Shown piece by piece: positions 28,873-39,384 of a stretch of 64,000 bases of DNA (the stretch's first letter is position 1; the number at the start of each line of letters is the position of its first letter). This DNA is from Paraglaciecola sp. L3A3 (GTDB lineage: Bacteria > Pseudomonadota > Gammaproteobacteria > Enterobacterales > Alteromonadaceae): contig NZ_CP047023.1 in NCBI RefSeq assembly GCF_009796765.1, positions 4,013,501 to 4,077,500 on the forward strand, read 5' to 3'. Below the pieces are notes generated by a model. The model searched no databases and was not told where the DNA came from. It worked only from the letters and a program-made list of their open reading frames with translations. The position numbers and the translations under genes are program-made.

Positions 28873-30513
28873 TTATTGCCGAGCGATCTTTCCTGTTAAT
28901 GCTCCATTGATAAACTTATCATATTGCTCTTCTAGGGTATGTCTTTTTACTTTTAAGGTTGGCGTCAATAACCCATTATCTACAGTCCATTCATCACGCA
29001 TGATAACCAAACGTTCCAACTTAGTATGACTTTCTAGGCCCGAGTTCACTTGTTCTAAAGTTTGCAATAAACTGTTTTCCAACTCTTTTGGCTCTTGTTT
29101 GCTTGCTTCTTCAGACAATACAACCAAAGCAATAGGTTGTTTTAATTGAGAGCCAGTCACACAAACTTGTTCAATTATCGAATTAGCCATCAACTTAGCT
29201 TCTATCGGCGCAGGTACAATATATTTGCCTTTGCTGGTTTTGAAAATTTCTTTCAGACGACCAGTAATCCTTAAATAACCTTCACTATCGATAGTACCTT
29301 TATCTCCTGTGCGAAGATAACCATCAGCGGTGAATACCTCGGCCGTTTTTTCTGGCTCTAGATAATATTCTTTCATATTACATAGACCTTTAATTTGGAT
29401 CTCACCATCCTCTTCTGCAATCCGCATATCCACATTATTGTAGGCTTTGCCAATACTGCCTATTTTGTCCTCCCTAAACGGCACACAGGATGCTCCATAT
29501 GCACAGTTTTCGGTCATGCCCCATCCTTCAGAAATATTCACGCCTATTTTCCTAAACCAGTGAATTGTTGACTCAGAAATAGGCGCTGAACCACTGGCAC
29601 ACAATCTGACCTTCTCTAAGCCTAATTTATTGCGGATCTTTTTACTTATAAAATTCCCAACAAAAGGGATAGCTAATAGAAAATCTAGTTTTTTCTGAGG
29701 AATAGTCGCCAATACCCCCATTTGAAAACGGGTCCACAATCTTGGCACGGATATAAATAAAGTGGGTTTGGTATTAATGATATCTCGAGAAAAAGTATCT
29801 AAAGATTCCACAAAAGAAATATTACAACCAGAATAGAAACTCGAGACCTCAACCAAAACTCTTTCAGTGATATGCGCTAGGGGTAAATAACTCATGATCC
29901 TATCTGTGTTATCTATATCTAACACAACCAAAAAGTTTGCTGCTGACCAACTTACTGATTGATAATTATGCACTACCCCTTTCGGATTACCTGTACTACC
30001 TGAAGTATAAATAATGGTCATAATCGAATCCAAAGCTGGTATAGGCCTACCTGAAAAGGGTTCAATATCAACTAGCTCATGCCACTGTTTATCAGCAGGA
30101 ATATTCGGATAGGGCATAGCTAAACTCACCACATCGTCACCAATTGCAGCCATTTGTTCTGTGGTTTTATCTAATTTACCAACAAATATAACAGGACATT
30201 TAGCATGCTCTAATACATACCGAATGGTCTTCTCGCCTGCGGTAGAGTATATAGGCACAGATACATGACCAGCCAGCATAATAGCTAAGTCAGTTATAAA
30301 CCACTCGGCACAGTTTTTCGATAAAATCGCAATATGACTACCTGTAGGCAAGTTCATCGATAATAAATATGCAGCGACCTTTCGAACTTGTTGGGCGACT
30401 TTACCCCAAGAGTATTCATCTATTCGACCGTCAACAGGTTGCCTCAAGTAAATTGAATTAGGGGCAGTGTCTTCCCAGTGATAAAGCATCTCAAGTGGAG
30501 TTTTTAATGACAT
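28873..30513 (-). CDS. Long-chain acyl-CoA synthetase (AMP-binding)
   Basis: Activates fatty acids to acyl-CoA through an acyl-adenylate. 546 residues from ATG 30513 (AGGAT upstream; an earlier in-frame ATG lacks a site). Motifs: TIIYTSGSTGNPKGVVHNY (A3, about residue 170), GWGMTENCAYG (A5, about 330), YLRTGDKGTID (A7, about 405) and the FACS region LRITGRLKEIFKTSKGKYI (about 425). Closest in architecture to the short FadD15-like bacterial synthetases. Monocistronic by appearance. Confidence 0.9.
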   Translation of the reverse strand: MSLKTPLEMLYHWEDTAPNSIYLRQPVDGRIDEYSWGKVAQQVRKVAAYLLSMNLPTGSHIAILSKNCAEWFITDLAIMLAGHVSVPIYSTAGEKTIRYVLEHAKCPVIFVGKLDKTTEQMAAIGDDVVSLAMPYPNIPADKQWHELVDIEPFSGRPIPALDSIMTIIYTSGSTGNPKGVVHNYQSVSWSAANFLVVLDIDNTDRIMSYLPLAHITERVLVEVSSFYSGCNISFVESLDTFSRDIINTKPTLFISVPRLWTRFQMGVLATIPQKKLDFLLAIPFVGNFISKKIRNKLGLEKVRLCASGSAPISESTIHWFRKIGVNISEGWGMTENCAYGASCVPFREDKIGSIGKAYNNVDMRIAEEDGEIQIKGLCNMKEYYLEPEKTAEVFTADGYLRTGDKGTIDSEGYLRITGRLKEIFKTSKGKYIVPAPIEAKLMANSIIEQVCVTGSQLKQPIALVVLSEEASKQEPKELENSLLQTLEQVNSGLESHTKLERLVIMRDEWTVDNGLLTPTLKVKRHTLEEQYDKFINGALTGKIARQ

Positions 30514-30759
30514 AGAGGATCCTAGATGAGTGAACATAATTAAGTGTATTGTCAGTAACTAAACAATATTTTACAAGTATTTAACAAGCAAGAGGGGAAA
30601 TGTTTCGAAGTATGTGGTTAATTAACGATTTGGCAGCTGAACTTAAGATTTTAGAAAGTCAGCAACATGTTTAAAAAGTTTTGTTTATCTACTTTTAACT
30701 CGGCAATTAAGGGATAACGAGTTCGACATATGACAACGAACTCGATTATTATTGTTTTG
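30514..30759. other. Intergenic region between acyl-CoA synthetase and dbpA
   Basis: 246 bases without a gene. CGAGTTCG/CGAACTCG form an 8-bp inverted repeat with an 11-base loop near 30717-30745, just past the dbpA stop; it may help to end dbpA transcription, although the following T run is short. The synthetase promoter should be in the part nearest 30540. Confidence 0.45.
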
Positions 30760-32139
30760 TTAACTAAGTTTTCTGGCCTTAAACTTGCGACCTTTAAGTT
30801 TGCCTTCGTTGAATTGTTTAAGGGCTCGTTTCACACTTCGGGTTTTAACCGCCACATAAGTATGAGTTGCGGTGACGTTGATTTTACCTACATCATCACC
30901 TGCAATGTCTGCATCTTTAGTTAATGCGCCAAGAATATCCCCTGGGCGGATTTTGCTTTTTTTACCACCATCGATACAAATAGTAGCGAATTCAGGTTGG
31001 ATCAATCGATTAGCATGAAAACGTATAGACTGAATACCTGTCCATTTTATTTTTGCTTTTTGGTAGTCTTCAATGGCATTCGCTCTAGGCATTTCTTTAG
31101 GTGCACACAGAGTTAATGCTAAACCTTTAGCTTCAGCTCTGCCTGTGCGACCAATTCGATGAATATGTACTTCAGGATCAGGTGTAATTTGATAACTAAT
31201 CACAGCATTGACTTCTTTAATATCCAAACCACGTGATGCTACGTCAGTGGCAATAAGTACAGATACACTGCGATTAGCAAACCGAGTGAGCACTTCAGTT
31301 CTATCGCGCTGTTCCAGATCACCATGTAAAGCCAAAGCTGAGACACCTAAGCTAGCCAACTCATCGGCCACTTCTTGGCAGGCAATTTTAGTATTACAAA
31401 AAACTATGGCTGACTCAGGTTGATAGTGACTCAACAAAGCTGCCACTGCCTTAATTCTATGTGCCTCATCTACCTCAAAGAAAATTTGTTCAATACTATT
31501 CGATTCATGGGTGGCTTCAACACTGACTTCAATGGGGTTGCGTTGAACATCACGACTAATTTGCGCAATGGTGTCTGGGTAAGTGGCAGAAAATAGCAAG
31601 GTTTGACGATCAAGAGGCACAGCGTCGATTACTTTAGCCATTTCTACTTCAAAGCCCATATCTAACATGCGATCAGCTTCATCTAACACTAAGGTATTGA
31701 CCTCAGACAAATCAAGTCTTTGTCTAAATAAGTGATCCATAATTCGCCCAGGCGTACCCACAATAATGTGGGCACCATGTTCTAATGAACCGATTTGTGG
31801 CCCCATTGGGGTTCCACCACATAAAGTCAGGACCTTGATGTTATGAATGCCACGACCTAATTTGCGAATTTCTAACGCAACCTGTTCAGCTAACTCTCGG
31901 GTAGGACACATAACCAAAGCCTGCACTCGAAAACGTTTAACTCGTAAATTATGCAACAACCCCAAACCAAAGGCAGCGGTTTTACCGCTACCGGTTTTAG
32001 CTTTAGCCACGACATCTTTACCTTCAATAATGGCCGGTAAACTCATGGCTTGAATGTCAGTCATTTCCTTGAACCCCATAGATTCTAGGTTATCTAACAA
32101 TGCGTTTTTTAAGCCAAGTGAAGTAAATTCTTTATTCAA
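30760..32139 (-). CDS. dbpA: ATP-dependent RNA helicase DbpA
   Basis: 23S-rRNA-specific DEAD-box helicase for 50S assembly. 459 residues: Q motif (GFKEMTDIQ), motif I AKTGSGKT (about 45), Ia PTRELAEQV, II VLDEADRMLDMGF (about 153), III SATYP, VI HRIGRTGRA (about 330). The C-terminal 75 residues (TICIDGGKKSKIRPGDILGA) form the DbpA RNA-binding domain that recognises hairpin 92. The start is a TTG with GAGAA six bases upstream; the product then begins NKEFTSLGL, as in relatives, and no better ATG exists. Confidence 0.95.
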   Translation of the reverse strand: MNKEFTSLGLKNALLDNLESMGFKEMTDIQAMSLPAIIEGKDVVAKAKTGSGKTAAFGLGLLHNLRVKRFRVQALVMCPTRELAEQVALEIRKLGRGIHNIKVLTLCGGTPMGPQIGSLEHGAHIIVGTPGRIMDHLFRQRLDLSEVNTLVLDEADRMLDMGFEVEMAKVIDAVPLDRQTLLFSATYPDTIAQISRDVQRNPIEVSVEATHESNSIEQIFFEVDEAHRIKAVAALLSHYQPESAIVFCNTKIACQEVADELASLGVSALALHGDLEQRDRTEVLTRFANRSVSVLIATDVASRGLDIKEVNAVISYQITPDPEVHIHRIGRTGRAEAKGLALTLCAPKEMPRANAIEDYQKAKIKWTGIQSIRFHANRLIQPEFATICIDGGKKSKIRPGDILGALTKDADIAGDDVGKINVTATHTYVAVKTRSVKRALKQFNEGKLKGRKFKARKLS

Positions 32140-32184
32140 AATATTCTCAAAATAGTTGGTTTAATATAATCCTAGCGACTAGTG

Positions 32185-32874
32185 CTAATTAATGGTGCTC
32201 GCGTCTTTTAGGATAGATTCGTCTAACACACGCAATAACTCTGCCCGTGCTTTTAATTTAGTTTTGTGATGCGCTTGCATATTCAACTTGGTTAAAGCTT
32301 GTGCAGTGGCTAACACGGTCGACATAAATTCAGCTTCACTCACCGCTTTATCTAAAAATCCGGCTATGACAGCTTCTGTTGGGCTTAACATATCAGCTAG
32401 CAAAACACAGCGGTTAAAATAGGCTGGGGTTAGACGCGCTCTGGCTAATTCAACCCCCACATGGTGCATTTCCATACCAATAGCGACTTCATTGAGTCCC
32501 ACTTTAAACTGACCTTCTAGCCCAATACGATAATCGGCCGATAAACACAAAAATGCCCCTTTAGCGACAGCATGACCTGTGCAAGCAACCACTATAGGCA
32601 AAGGAAACGCTAACATACGCCTAGCAAGAGTTGAGCCTTGCTCAACTAATTTCATAGCCGACTGCATACTCTCAGTCATAACTTTTAAATCATAGCCTGC
32701 TGACAACATCCCCGCTTGGCCAGTTAACACCACAACAGCTTGTTGCTCCTCTGCCTTATCTAAAGCCAGATTGAGTTGTACTATGACTTCATGAGAAATA
32801 GCATTCGCTTTACCATTTTGCAACGTGATGGTGGCAACATTATTGTCTATTTGGTAATGCACTAATTCACTCAT
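32185..32874 (-). CDS. Crotonase/enoyl-CoA hydratase-like protein
   Basis: 229 residues of the crotonase superfamily: NGKANAISHEVI near residue 19, oxyanion-hole segment GMLSAGYDLKVM near 53, and ACTGHAVAKGAFLCLSADYRIG near 97. The usual paired catalytic glutamates are not both evident (GLNEVAIGMEMHHVGVEL), so the reaction is uncertain. RefSeq-type name would be crotonase/enoyl-CoA hydratase family. It sits 45 bases upstream of dbpA in the same direction, probably a coincidental pairing. Confidence 0.85.
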   Translation of the reverse strand: MSELVHYQIDNNVATITLQNGKANAISHEVIVQLNLALDKAEEQQAVVVLTGQAGMLSAGYDLKVMTESMQSAMKLVEQGSTLARRMLAFPLPIVVACTGHAVAKGAFLCLSADYRIGLEGQFKVGLNEVAIGMEMHHVGVELARARLTPAYFNRCVLLADMLSPTEAVIAGFLDKAVSEAEFMSTVLATAQALTKLNMQAHHKTKLKARAELLRVLDESILKDASTIN

Positions 32875-32962
32875 AGATATTCTCTTTTAACTTAAAACAG
32901 GCATTTATTTTTAGCATTTTGACATTCAATCACAATTAACGTTAGCCTAAACAACGTCAACA

Positions 32963-33787
32963 TCACTTAGCATCTGCTTGTTTTAGCAAATCTATCGGAT
33001 AAAGATTATTTGACAAAATAGAATCCAATTCCCCAGAATCCCTAATTTTCGTAACAACTTGATTAACTCTTGGTAGTTTATTTTTCCATTTCTGGCTAAA
33101 CACAAAGCTTAAATTAGAATTTTCGAGTGACGAGCTGGAACGCCATATTTTACGCTTTATATTAAAACGATCGATCATCCATGAAGCTCTATATTCATCT
33201 AAATATAGTAGGTCACAACGCCCTTTTCGAAATAATTTGATCAAAGGCGTTTGATTAGATACTTCAACAGGCCGTGCAATTTTTTTATCAAAATATGGTG
33301 AGAGGTTGGGATATTGATAATATTGCCTTACACATACCGATTTATTTTTTAACCAATTTAAGGTTTTATTCTGGTTATCTGTTTCGTCAAAAGGTGAAAA
33401 GCTAAATAAGAACTCTCTATGAACTATTATCGGTACAGAAAACTGTAGATTACTGCCATTTTTTACCCATTTTGGAGACAGCCAAGTCATGTCAGCCTGA
33501 TCACTTTCTAGAGTTTTTTCTAAACCATTTCTAGGTGTCGGAACATAACTAAGTTCTAAATCAAGTTCTCGACTTAACGCTTCAGCCAATGATGGGAATA
33601 TACCTTTATATTGATATTCCTCAGTAGTATAAAGGTATGGAGGCTCCTCAATATAAATTACTGCCACGCGTAGCAATTTATTCTCAGGAATTAGTTCGTT
33701 TGCCTTCACGCCATTAATACAGATAAGTGTCAAAAAGTAGTTGGCTAATACAAAAAACATCTGAATTCGAGATAAAGACAAAATCAT
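32963..33787 (-). CDS. Periplasmic solute-binding protein (SBP_bac_3-like)
   Basis: 274 residues; hydrophobic signal segment to about residue 28 (cleavage near VKANE), then an extracellular-solute-binding fold with LLRVAVIYIEEPPYLYT, the domain hinge at GIFPSLAEALSRELDLEL and LESDQADMTWLSP. No ABC permease or ATPase is adjacent, so the partner is unknown; it may feed a sensor or an unlinked transporter. AGGTGAT precedes the ATG. Weak family resemblance, so the ligand is not assigned. Confidence 0.7.
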   Translation of the reverse strand: MILSLSRIQMFFVLANYFLTLICINGVKANELIPENKLLRVAVIYIEEPPYLYTTEEYQYKGIFPSLAEALSRELDLELSYVPTPRNGLEKTLESDQADMTWLSPKWVKNGSNLQFSVPIIVHREFLFSFSPFDETDNQNKTLNWLKNKSVCVRQYYQYPNLSPYFDKKIARPVEVSNQTPLIKLFRKGRCDLLYLDEYRASWMIDRFNIKRKIWRSSSSLENSNLSFVFSQKWKNKLPRVNQVVTKIRDSGELDSILSNNLYPIDLLKQADAK

Positions 33788-33824
33788 ATCACCTAATAAT
33801 TCCTAACAGCTTATACACATGGTA

Positions 33825-34856
33825 TTACGCTATTTTCCAATTAACAGTTTGTCCAGCGAAAAACGGTACTATCGCCTCTCCACTTTTCAAACTAACAGAA
33901 TCAGGCACTTGCCAACTATCTTTCACTAAAGTCACTGTGCCTTTGTTTCTGGGTAGGCCATAAAAATCAGCTCCATGAAAACTAGCAAAACCTTCTAATT
34001 TATCTAAAGCATCTAAGTCATCAAACACTTGAGTGTACAATTCCAAAGCACTCCAAGCACTGTAACATCCAGCACAACCGCATGCGGATTCTTTAGCATG
34101 TTTTGCGTGAGGCGCAGAGTCTGTTCCTAAGAAGAACTTAGACGACCCGGTTGCTACCGCTTGTCTAAGTGCTTGCTGATGAGTGCCTCTTTTTAACACC
34201 GGCAAACAATAATTATGAGGTTTAACACCGCCAACCAATAAGTCGTTACGGTTTAATAATAAATGCTGAGGAGTAATAGTGGCAGCCACTTTATCCGAAC
34301 TAGCAACAACAAATTCTGCCGCTTCTTGAGTCGTAATATGTTCAAACACCACTTTTAAACTTGGAAATGCAGCAACAATCTTACTCATGTATTGATCAAT
34401 AAAGAGTTTTTCACGGTCGAAAATGTCGATATGAGATTGTGTGACTTCACCGTGGATCAATAACAGCAGACCTTGCTTTTCCAGTTCAGCAAAAACCGGA
34501 AACATAGCTTCAATACCACTCACAGCTTGGGCTGAATTGGTAGTGGCGCCAGCAGGATATAATTTAGCTGCCACAACACCTGCTTGTTTAGCTTCAATAA
34601 TATCTTGCACAGAAGTTTGATTGGTCAAAAACAAGGTCATTAAAGGTTCAAATTCAGTTCCTTGAGGTGCAGCAGATAATATACGTTGTTTATAATCCAT
34701 AGCCATTTTAGCACTGGTCACAGGGGGTACTAGATTAGGCATAACAATCGCCCTAGCGAAACATCTAGCAGTTGCCGGAACAGTTTCGTTCAACATTTCG
34801 CCATCTCGAAAATGTAAATGCCAATCGTCTGGTGTAGTGATAGTTATTTGTTGCAT
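33825..34856 (-). CDS. pyrC: Dihydroorotase
   Basis: Cyclises carbamoyl aspartate to dihydroorotate in pyrimidine synthesis; Zn enzyme. 343 residues, the short class-II form. [10 protein letters not shown] (metal His pair, about 11-20), the carboxylated Lys in [15 protein letters not shown] (about 95), LLLIHGEVT near 135, VFEHITT near 172 and [14 protein letters not shown] near 243 are present. GAGGA lies ahead of the ATG. Monocistronic. Confidence 0.96.
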   Translation of the reverse strand: MQQITITTPDDWHLHFRDGEMLNETVPATARCFARAIVMPNLVPPVTSAKMAMDYKQRILSAAPQGTEFEPLMTLFLTNQTSVQDIIEAKQAGVVAAKLYPAGATTNSAQAVSGIEAMFPVFAELEKQGLLLLIHGEVTQSHIDIFDREKLFIDQYMSKIVAAFPSLKVVFEHITTQEAAEFVVASSDKVAATITPQHLLLNRNDLLVGGVKPHNYCLPVLKRGTHQQALRQAVATGSSKFFLGTDSAPHAKHAKESACGCAGCYSAWSALELYTQVFDDLDALDKLEGFASFHGADFYGLPRNKGTVTLVKDSWQVPDSVSLKSGEAIVPFFAGQTVNWKIA

Positions 34857-34997
34857 GTGTCCTCTTTAAAAACCTAGGGTGCTAAACTCAAAATTATAAA
34901 AGCTATTATGCCCTATTTTAATCAACAAAATGTCCAACCAATTGATTATTTTTTATCATACTCTATATCAAGAGTCGGAGGCTCAATGTTTCAGTCT

Positions 34998-36350
34998 TCA
35001 TCTAAAACATAAGTTTGCCCATCGAGCCAATCCAGCTGTTACCGAACCAACATAATCACCATTAGCAATAGGTACATCACCCACTACCACTTTTATTGCT
35101 TCCCTAACAACTGGCGAACGAGCCGAACCGCCAGTGATAAAGATTTCATCAGGCTTAACTTGTGCTTGTGTAAGGGTTTCTTGCACAAGTTTTTGAATTT
35201 TGCGTACTGGCCAATAAACAGATTTTTCCATTTGTGCTGCAGAAACTGCAATTTCTATACGTTCAGATGACAATTGCAGAGCTGCGAAATAATTGTCACT
35301 ATTCGATAAGGCTATTTTCGCCCTTTCAGCCTCGGCCACTATGCTATGACCTAAAGTATTTTCGTAAACATCAATTAATCGAGCCAACTTATCAGGTTCT
35401 CTAGCTGCGGATTGCATTGATTTAAGTTCTCGATAATTGGCCCGAGAATAAAAGGTTTTTTGCGCCACCACATCATTAATGGCAATACATTCCCAGAACG
35501 GCATGTTAGGCATCGGCAGGCCTGATTTAGCATTACTATCTTTACCAAACTCCCACATAAAACTCTGACTGGCTAAATTAATATCTAAATCGTTACCACC
35601 GACAAAACTTCCAGCATGACCTAATAAGGATTCAGCACGTTCATTTTTGCCAACCCAGCTTGGTCCCATACGAATTAATGAACAATCAGAGGTTCCGCCC
35701 CCTATATCCACCACCAGAACATTTTTATCTGTGGTTAAATTAGCTTCGTATTCTAAACCTGCAGCTACAGGTTCGAATTGAAACTCTATATGTTTAAAAC
35801 CCGCTCTAGATGCTGCTCTACGTAAAATATTTTCAGCTTGAATATTCGACTCTTCACCACCTTTGTTATGAAAATTAATTGGCCGGCCAATAACAGTTTC
35901 ATCTACTTGTCTTTTTAATGAAGACTCTAGGTTTTGTTTGATATTAGCCATCATGGCACAAACAATATCTTCAAATACTGTGTAACGGATTTCATCTAAA
36001 CCTAACAAACCTAAAAAAGATTTCGGTGATTTAACATAATAATAATCAGTAGGATCTTCTAAATATAAAGCCGTCGCTTGGCGACCAAATCGAATGTCGT
36101 CAGGTAGAACATCTAAGCCTTCTCTTTTATTGGTATTAATTGAGCCACGTAGTAACTTTTCACCCACATCATTCATAGGCAAGATATTTAAATGTCGATA
36201 TAGGTATTCCGTTACAGCCTCTCTGCTAGGCGCACATAAAGTTGAAGAAATAAATATTTCCCCCTCATTTAAGGGAATAGATTGTACTTCGTTGTTTACA
36301 ACGTGAGCAACAGAACATGTGGCAGTACCGAAATCAAATCCGACAGTCAT
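34998..36350 (-). CDS. yegD: Hsp70-family molecular chaperone YegD
   Basis: 450-residue actin-like ATPase without the Hsp70 substrate-binding domain. GFDFGTATCSVA (phosphate 1, about 3), VVDIGGGTSDCSLI (phosphate 2, about 215) and ITGGSARSPVVREAI (adenosine, about 400) are conserved. An insertion typical of the YegD branch follows. Cytoplasmic; client and co-chaperones unknown. Stand-alone gene. Confidence 0.93.
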   Translation of the reverse strand: MTVGFDFGTATCSVAHVVNNEVQSIPLNEGEIFISSTLCAPSREAVTEYLYRHLNILPMNDVGEKLLRGSINTNKREGLDVLPDDIRFGRQATALYLEDPTDYYYVKSPKSFLGLLGLDEIRYTVFEDIVCAMMANIKQNLESSLKRQVDETVIGRPINFHNKGGEESNIQAENILRRAASRAGFKHIEFQFEPVAAGLEYEANLTTDKNVLVVDIGGGTSDCSLIRMGPSWVGKNERAESLLGHAGSFVGGNDLDINLASQSFMWEFGKDSNAKSGLPMPNMPFWECIAINDVVAQKTFYSRANYRELKSMQSAAREPDKLARLIDVYENTLGHSIVAEAERAKIALSNSDNYFAALQLSSERIEIAVSAAQMEKSVYWPVRKIQKLVQETLTQAQVKPDEIFITGGSARSPVVREAIKVVVGDVPIANGDYVGSVTAGLARWANLCFR

Positions 36351-36719
36351 TTTTACCTCTTTAATAATTATGTATTAGGGGCTGTTAGTTTTTCCAACTT
36401 TGAGCTTTTCGAACAATCACTGAATAGTGGATAAAATAAGAAAGTGTGCAGGGAATAAATCTATAAACAGTTAAAACAACTAAATCTTAACACTTATTGA
36501 ATTGCTGATGATAGCCATAATACAGCAGAGCAACTTTTATAAACTCTTAATTTACCATCCCAATTAAAGGTAAAAACAAGAATGGTATTTTTTTATCCAT
36601 AAGCAAACTTGTATATTTTTTAGCCTAATACAGTTTTTTTACTATACTCATTCGTATAAATATAAGTCTCAAATACGCCATCAACATTTACCCAAGCCAC
36701 TATAAACCGGAGTAAAGAT
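36351..36719. other. Intergenic region, divergent from yegD
   Basis: 369 bases containing divergent promoters for yegD and the next gene. AT-rich; the segment TTGTAT-N13-14-AATACAG near 36609-36634 is a possible plus-strand promoter but is unremarkable. No operator or RNA gene recognised. Confidence 0.4.
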
Positions 36720-37412
36720 ATGAATATGTTTAAGCCAATTCACTTTTTACATAATGTCTGTTCTAGCGACCGAATGTTCAACTCATTAATCTGTGTTTTA
36801 TTTATTTGCATCACTATTATCAGTTATACCTCATATGCCCAGCCAAACACTAAAGCTTTAGAATTAATCTCAAATCCACATTTTGATGTATTGCGTATTG
36901 CTGATTCAGCACTTATCCCCTCGTCTCGTAAAATTTATATCGGAGATATAGGAGCGAGTTTTTCATCCAGTTGGATCAAGGAATTTAAAGGACAAACAAC
37001 AAGCAGATACCGTAATCAGATATTAGATGAATATAGCCAAGCCCTAAAAAACAACATTAAACAAAAACTCTTACTATCTGGTTGGCAAGTCTTTGAGCAA
37101 GCAGAACCAGGAACTTTAATATTAAAAGCAAAATTAACTGACTTATATATTTATGGCCCGCAAAAACAAACTAGAGAACATATACTTGTTAAAACCATTG
37201 GTCAGTCTACGGTAAGCTTTATAGTTGAAGGAATTGATCAACAGGCCATTATGGAAATGCAAGATCACCGTGTTGCAGGTTCGGCCAGTAATCACTTTAT
37301 TGAGGTAGATAAAGGCATTAACTACAGCAGGTTTAATAGTCTTATGCAGGCTTGGGCAACACACTTAGTTATGTATGTCGATTCTGTGGTCGAAGAACCT
37401 AAAAGCACTTAG
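36720..37412 (+). CDS. Secreted protein of unknown function (DUF3313-like)
   Basis: 230 residues with a signal peptide (hydrophobic stretch 22-40, cleavage near SYAQ). The mature part, FDVLRIADSALIPSSRKIYI through GTLILKAKLTDLYIYGP and AGSASNHFIEVDKG, resembles the DUF3313/lipoprotein-like periplasmic family, though there is no lipobox. GGAG lies seven bases before the first ATG; two further Met codons follow. The role is not known. It is co-directional with the OlsF-like gene 165 bases downstream. Confidence 0.6.
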   Translation: MNMFKPIHFLHNVCSSDRMFNSLICVLFICITIISYTSYAQPNTKALELISNPHFDVLRIADSALIPSSRKIYIGDIGASFSSSWIKEFKGQTTSRYRNQILDEYSQALKNNIKQKLLLSGWQVFEQAEPGTLILKAKLTDLYIYGPQKQTREHILVKTIGQSTVSFIVEGIDQQAIMEMQDHRVAGSASNHFIEVDKGINYSRFNSLMQAWATHLVMYVDSVVEEPKST

Positions 37413-37577
37413 GCTGAACTAGGGTTAGGTTAATCTGATCCGCAATAAGCAGAGAGTTGGCATAACACTCAAGTGCGACTAATATTTTGAATTAATCAAA
37501 TATATATGTAATAAAAAGCTGATTTCCCCTGTCAAATCAAGCAAGATACTTGTACTGAATATTTCCGGAAAAATTTT

Positions 37578-39317
37578 ATGTCCGCAGCCATCAGCCTGCT
37601 AAATTTAGTGCCTAACGATAAAAAAAACGTCTTCACTAAACTCTTATTAAAGTTACTAGATCGAATTTTAGCCATTAATAAACTTGATGATCTATACACT
37701 GAAAACAACTTACATGGCTTAGACAAAACCACCTTCGCTCAACAGTTATTAAATGGCTTAAATATTCAACTGGAGGGAATTGAAGATTTACAACATAAAA
37801 TCCCTAGAACAGGGCCCGTAGTGGTCGCCAGTAACCACCCTTTTGGCGGAATTGAAGGAGTATTGTTAGCCTGGGCTATAGAACAAGTGCGCCCCGACAT
37901 AAAAGTCATGGCAAACAAAGGATTACGAATTTTTCCAGAAATACAAGATTACTTTATATTCACTAACCCACTAGCTGCAAATGATCCTAAAAATGCGCCG
38001 TCTATCCGTCATTGTTTAAAACATGTAAAACAAGGTGGAGCATTGCTTATTTTTCCTGCAGGTAGTGTCAGTCATTTGCAAAAAGATACTAACCGTATCG
38101 CCGACGAATCTTGGAATAGACTTGTTGCCAGTATTAGTAATCGAACTCAAGCCACTTATTTGCCAGTTTTTGTTAGTGGTTCAAATAGCCCATTATTTCA
38201 TCAGTTAGGTCAAATATATTTTCGTTTGCGTATGTTGATGTTACCCCGTGAGTTAGTAAATAAGCGCGGTGCCACCATTACGGTAACCACGGGACAAGCA
38301 ATTTCAGTCAAACACTATGCAAAAAATATAGACATTAACCTACAAACTGAACTATTTAGAGCGCAAAGTTACCTTATAGCGCCAAACTGGCAAAAAGCTT
38401 GGCCTGCCGACCCTGTGACACATTTGCAACCTTTAGCACCACAAACTAGTGGTGCAACAATTTTATCAGAAGTAAACCAATTACCCGCCGAGCAACACTT
38501 ATTAGATCATAAAGGGTTATCTGTTTATTTTGGTTATCAAAAACAATTACCCCATACAGTGAATGAAATAGCCCGCTTACGAGAGCAAGTATTCAGAGAA
38601 CATAACGAGGGTAGTGGTGAACCACTAGATACCGATAAATTTGATGCCACCTATACCCATTTATTTGTTATCAAACCTGAATCAGGGCAAATTATTGGTG
38701 CTTATCGTATGGGGCAAACCGATAAGTTATTAGCTGACGGTAATCTAGAAAACCTGTATTTACATAAAATGTTTGATTTTGGGCCTAAATTTATTAATAG
38801 ACAAAAACCTTGTTTAGAAATGGGTCGATCCTTCTTAATTCCAGAATATCAAAAAAGTTTTCAAGGTCTGTTTTTATTATGGCGAGGTATAGGGGCTTTT
38901 GTCTGTAAGTTCCCCCAGTACCGCACTTTATATGGCACCGTGTCCATCAGTAAATTATACGATATGCGCAGTGTGGCAATTATTGAACGCGCTATGGTCA
39001 CCTTAACGAATAAGGTAGCTCGCCGGCACCCATTTAACTATGATTTTCATCCCGAGTTTGCGGATTTTGCCAACAAACATGGCTTAACTGAGCATGTATC
39101 TAGCTTATTAAAAGGTTTAGAAGCAGATGGCAAAGACGTACCTATTTTACTCAAGCACTACAAAAAATTGGGTGCAGTATTTCATTGTTTAGGTTTGGAT
39201 AAGAGTTTTAATGACACCCCAGGTTTGTTGCTCAGTGTCAACTTACCCGCAGCACCTGAGAAACTGTTAAAACTGTATTTGGCTGAGGGTTGGCAAAAGT
39301 ATAAAGAAGCAGAATAG
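37578..39317 (+). CDS. Bifunctional acyltransferase, OlsF-like (ornithine lipid synthesis)
   Basis: 579 residues, two domains. Residues about 60-290 are a PlsC/LPLAT-type O-acyltransferase: VVVASNHPFGGIEGVLLAWA, then IFPAGSVSH. The H-P-F-G-G-I-E motif replaces the usual HxxxxD, as in the OlsF/GlsA branch. Residues about 300-530 are an OlsB-like N-acyl-transferase of the GNAT type: REQVFREHNEGSGEPLDTDK, IGAYRMG, CLEMGRSFL, GTVSISKLYD. This order and length match OlsF, which makes phosphorus-free ornithine lipids from ornithine and acyl donors; a glycine-lipid product cannot be excluded. A single gene would suffice for the pathway. No PhoB array precedes it. Confidence 0.75.
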   Translation: MSAAISLLNLVPNDKKNVFTKLLLKLLDRILAINKLDDLYTENNLHGLDKTTFAQQLLNGLNIQLEGIEDLQHKIPRTGPVVVASNHPFGGIEGVLLAWAIEQVRPDIKVMANKGLRIFPEIQDYFIFTNPLAANDPKNAPSIRHCLKHVKQGGALLIFPAGSVSHLQKDTNRIADESWNRLVASISNRTQATYLPVFVSGSNSPLFHQLGQIYFRLRMLMLPRELVNKRGATITVTTGQAISVKHYAKNIDINLQTELFRAQSYLIAPNWQKAWPADPVTHLQPLAPQTSGATILSEVNQLPAEQHLLDHKGLSVYFGYQKQLPHTVNEIARLREQVFREHNEGSGEPLDTDKFDATYTHLFVIKPESGQIIGAYRMGQTDKLLADGNLENLYLHKMFDFGPKFINRQKPCLEMGRSFLIPEYQKSFQGLFLLWRGIGAFVCKFPQYRTLYGTVSISKLYDMRSVAIIERAMVTLTNKVARRHPFNYDFHPEFADFANKHGLTEHVSSLLKGLEADGKDVPILLKHYKKLGAVFHCLGLDKSFNDTPGLLLSVNLPAAPEKLLKLYLAEGWQKYKEAE

Positions 39318-39384
39318 ATGCGAGATTATTTTGTAAAAGGCAATATCAGGTCAAGTTTTATTCGGCTAAATTGCGCTGTGTTTA

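Noticed and set aside
37534..37547. Pho box upstream of the OlsF-like gene
   Set aside because: A single CTGTCA occurs, with no second half-site in 11-bp register.
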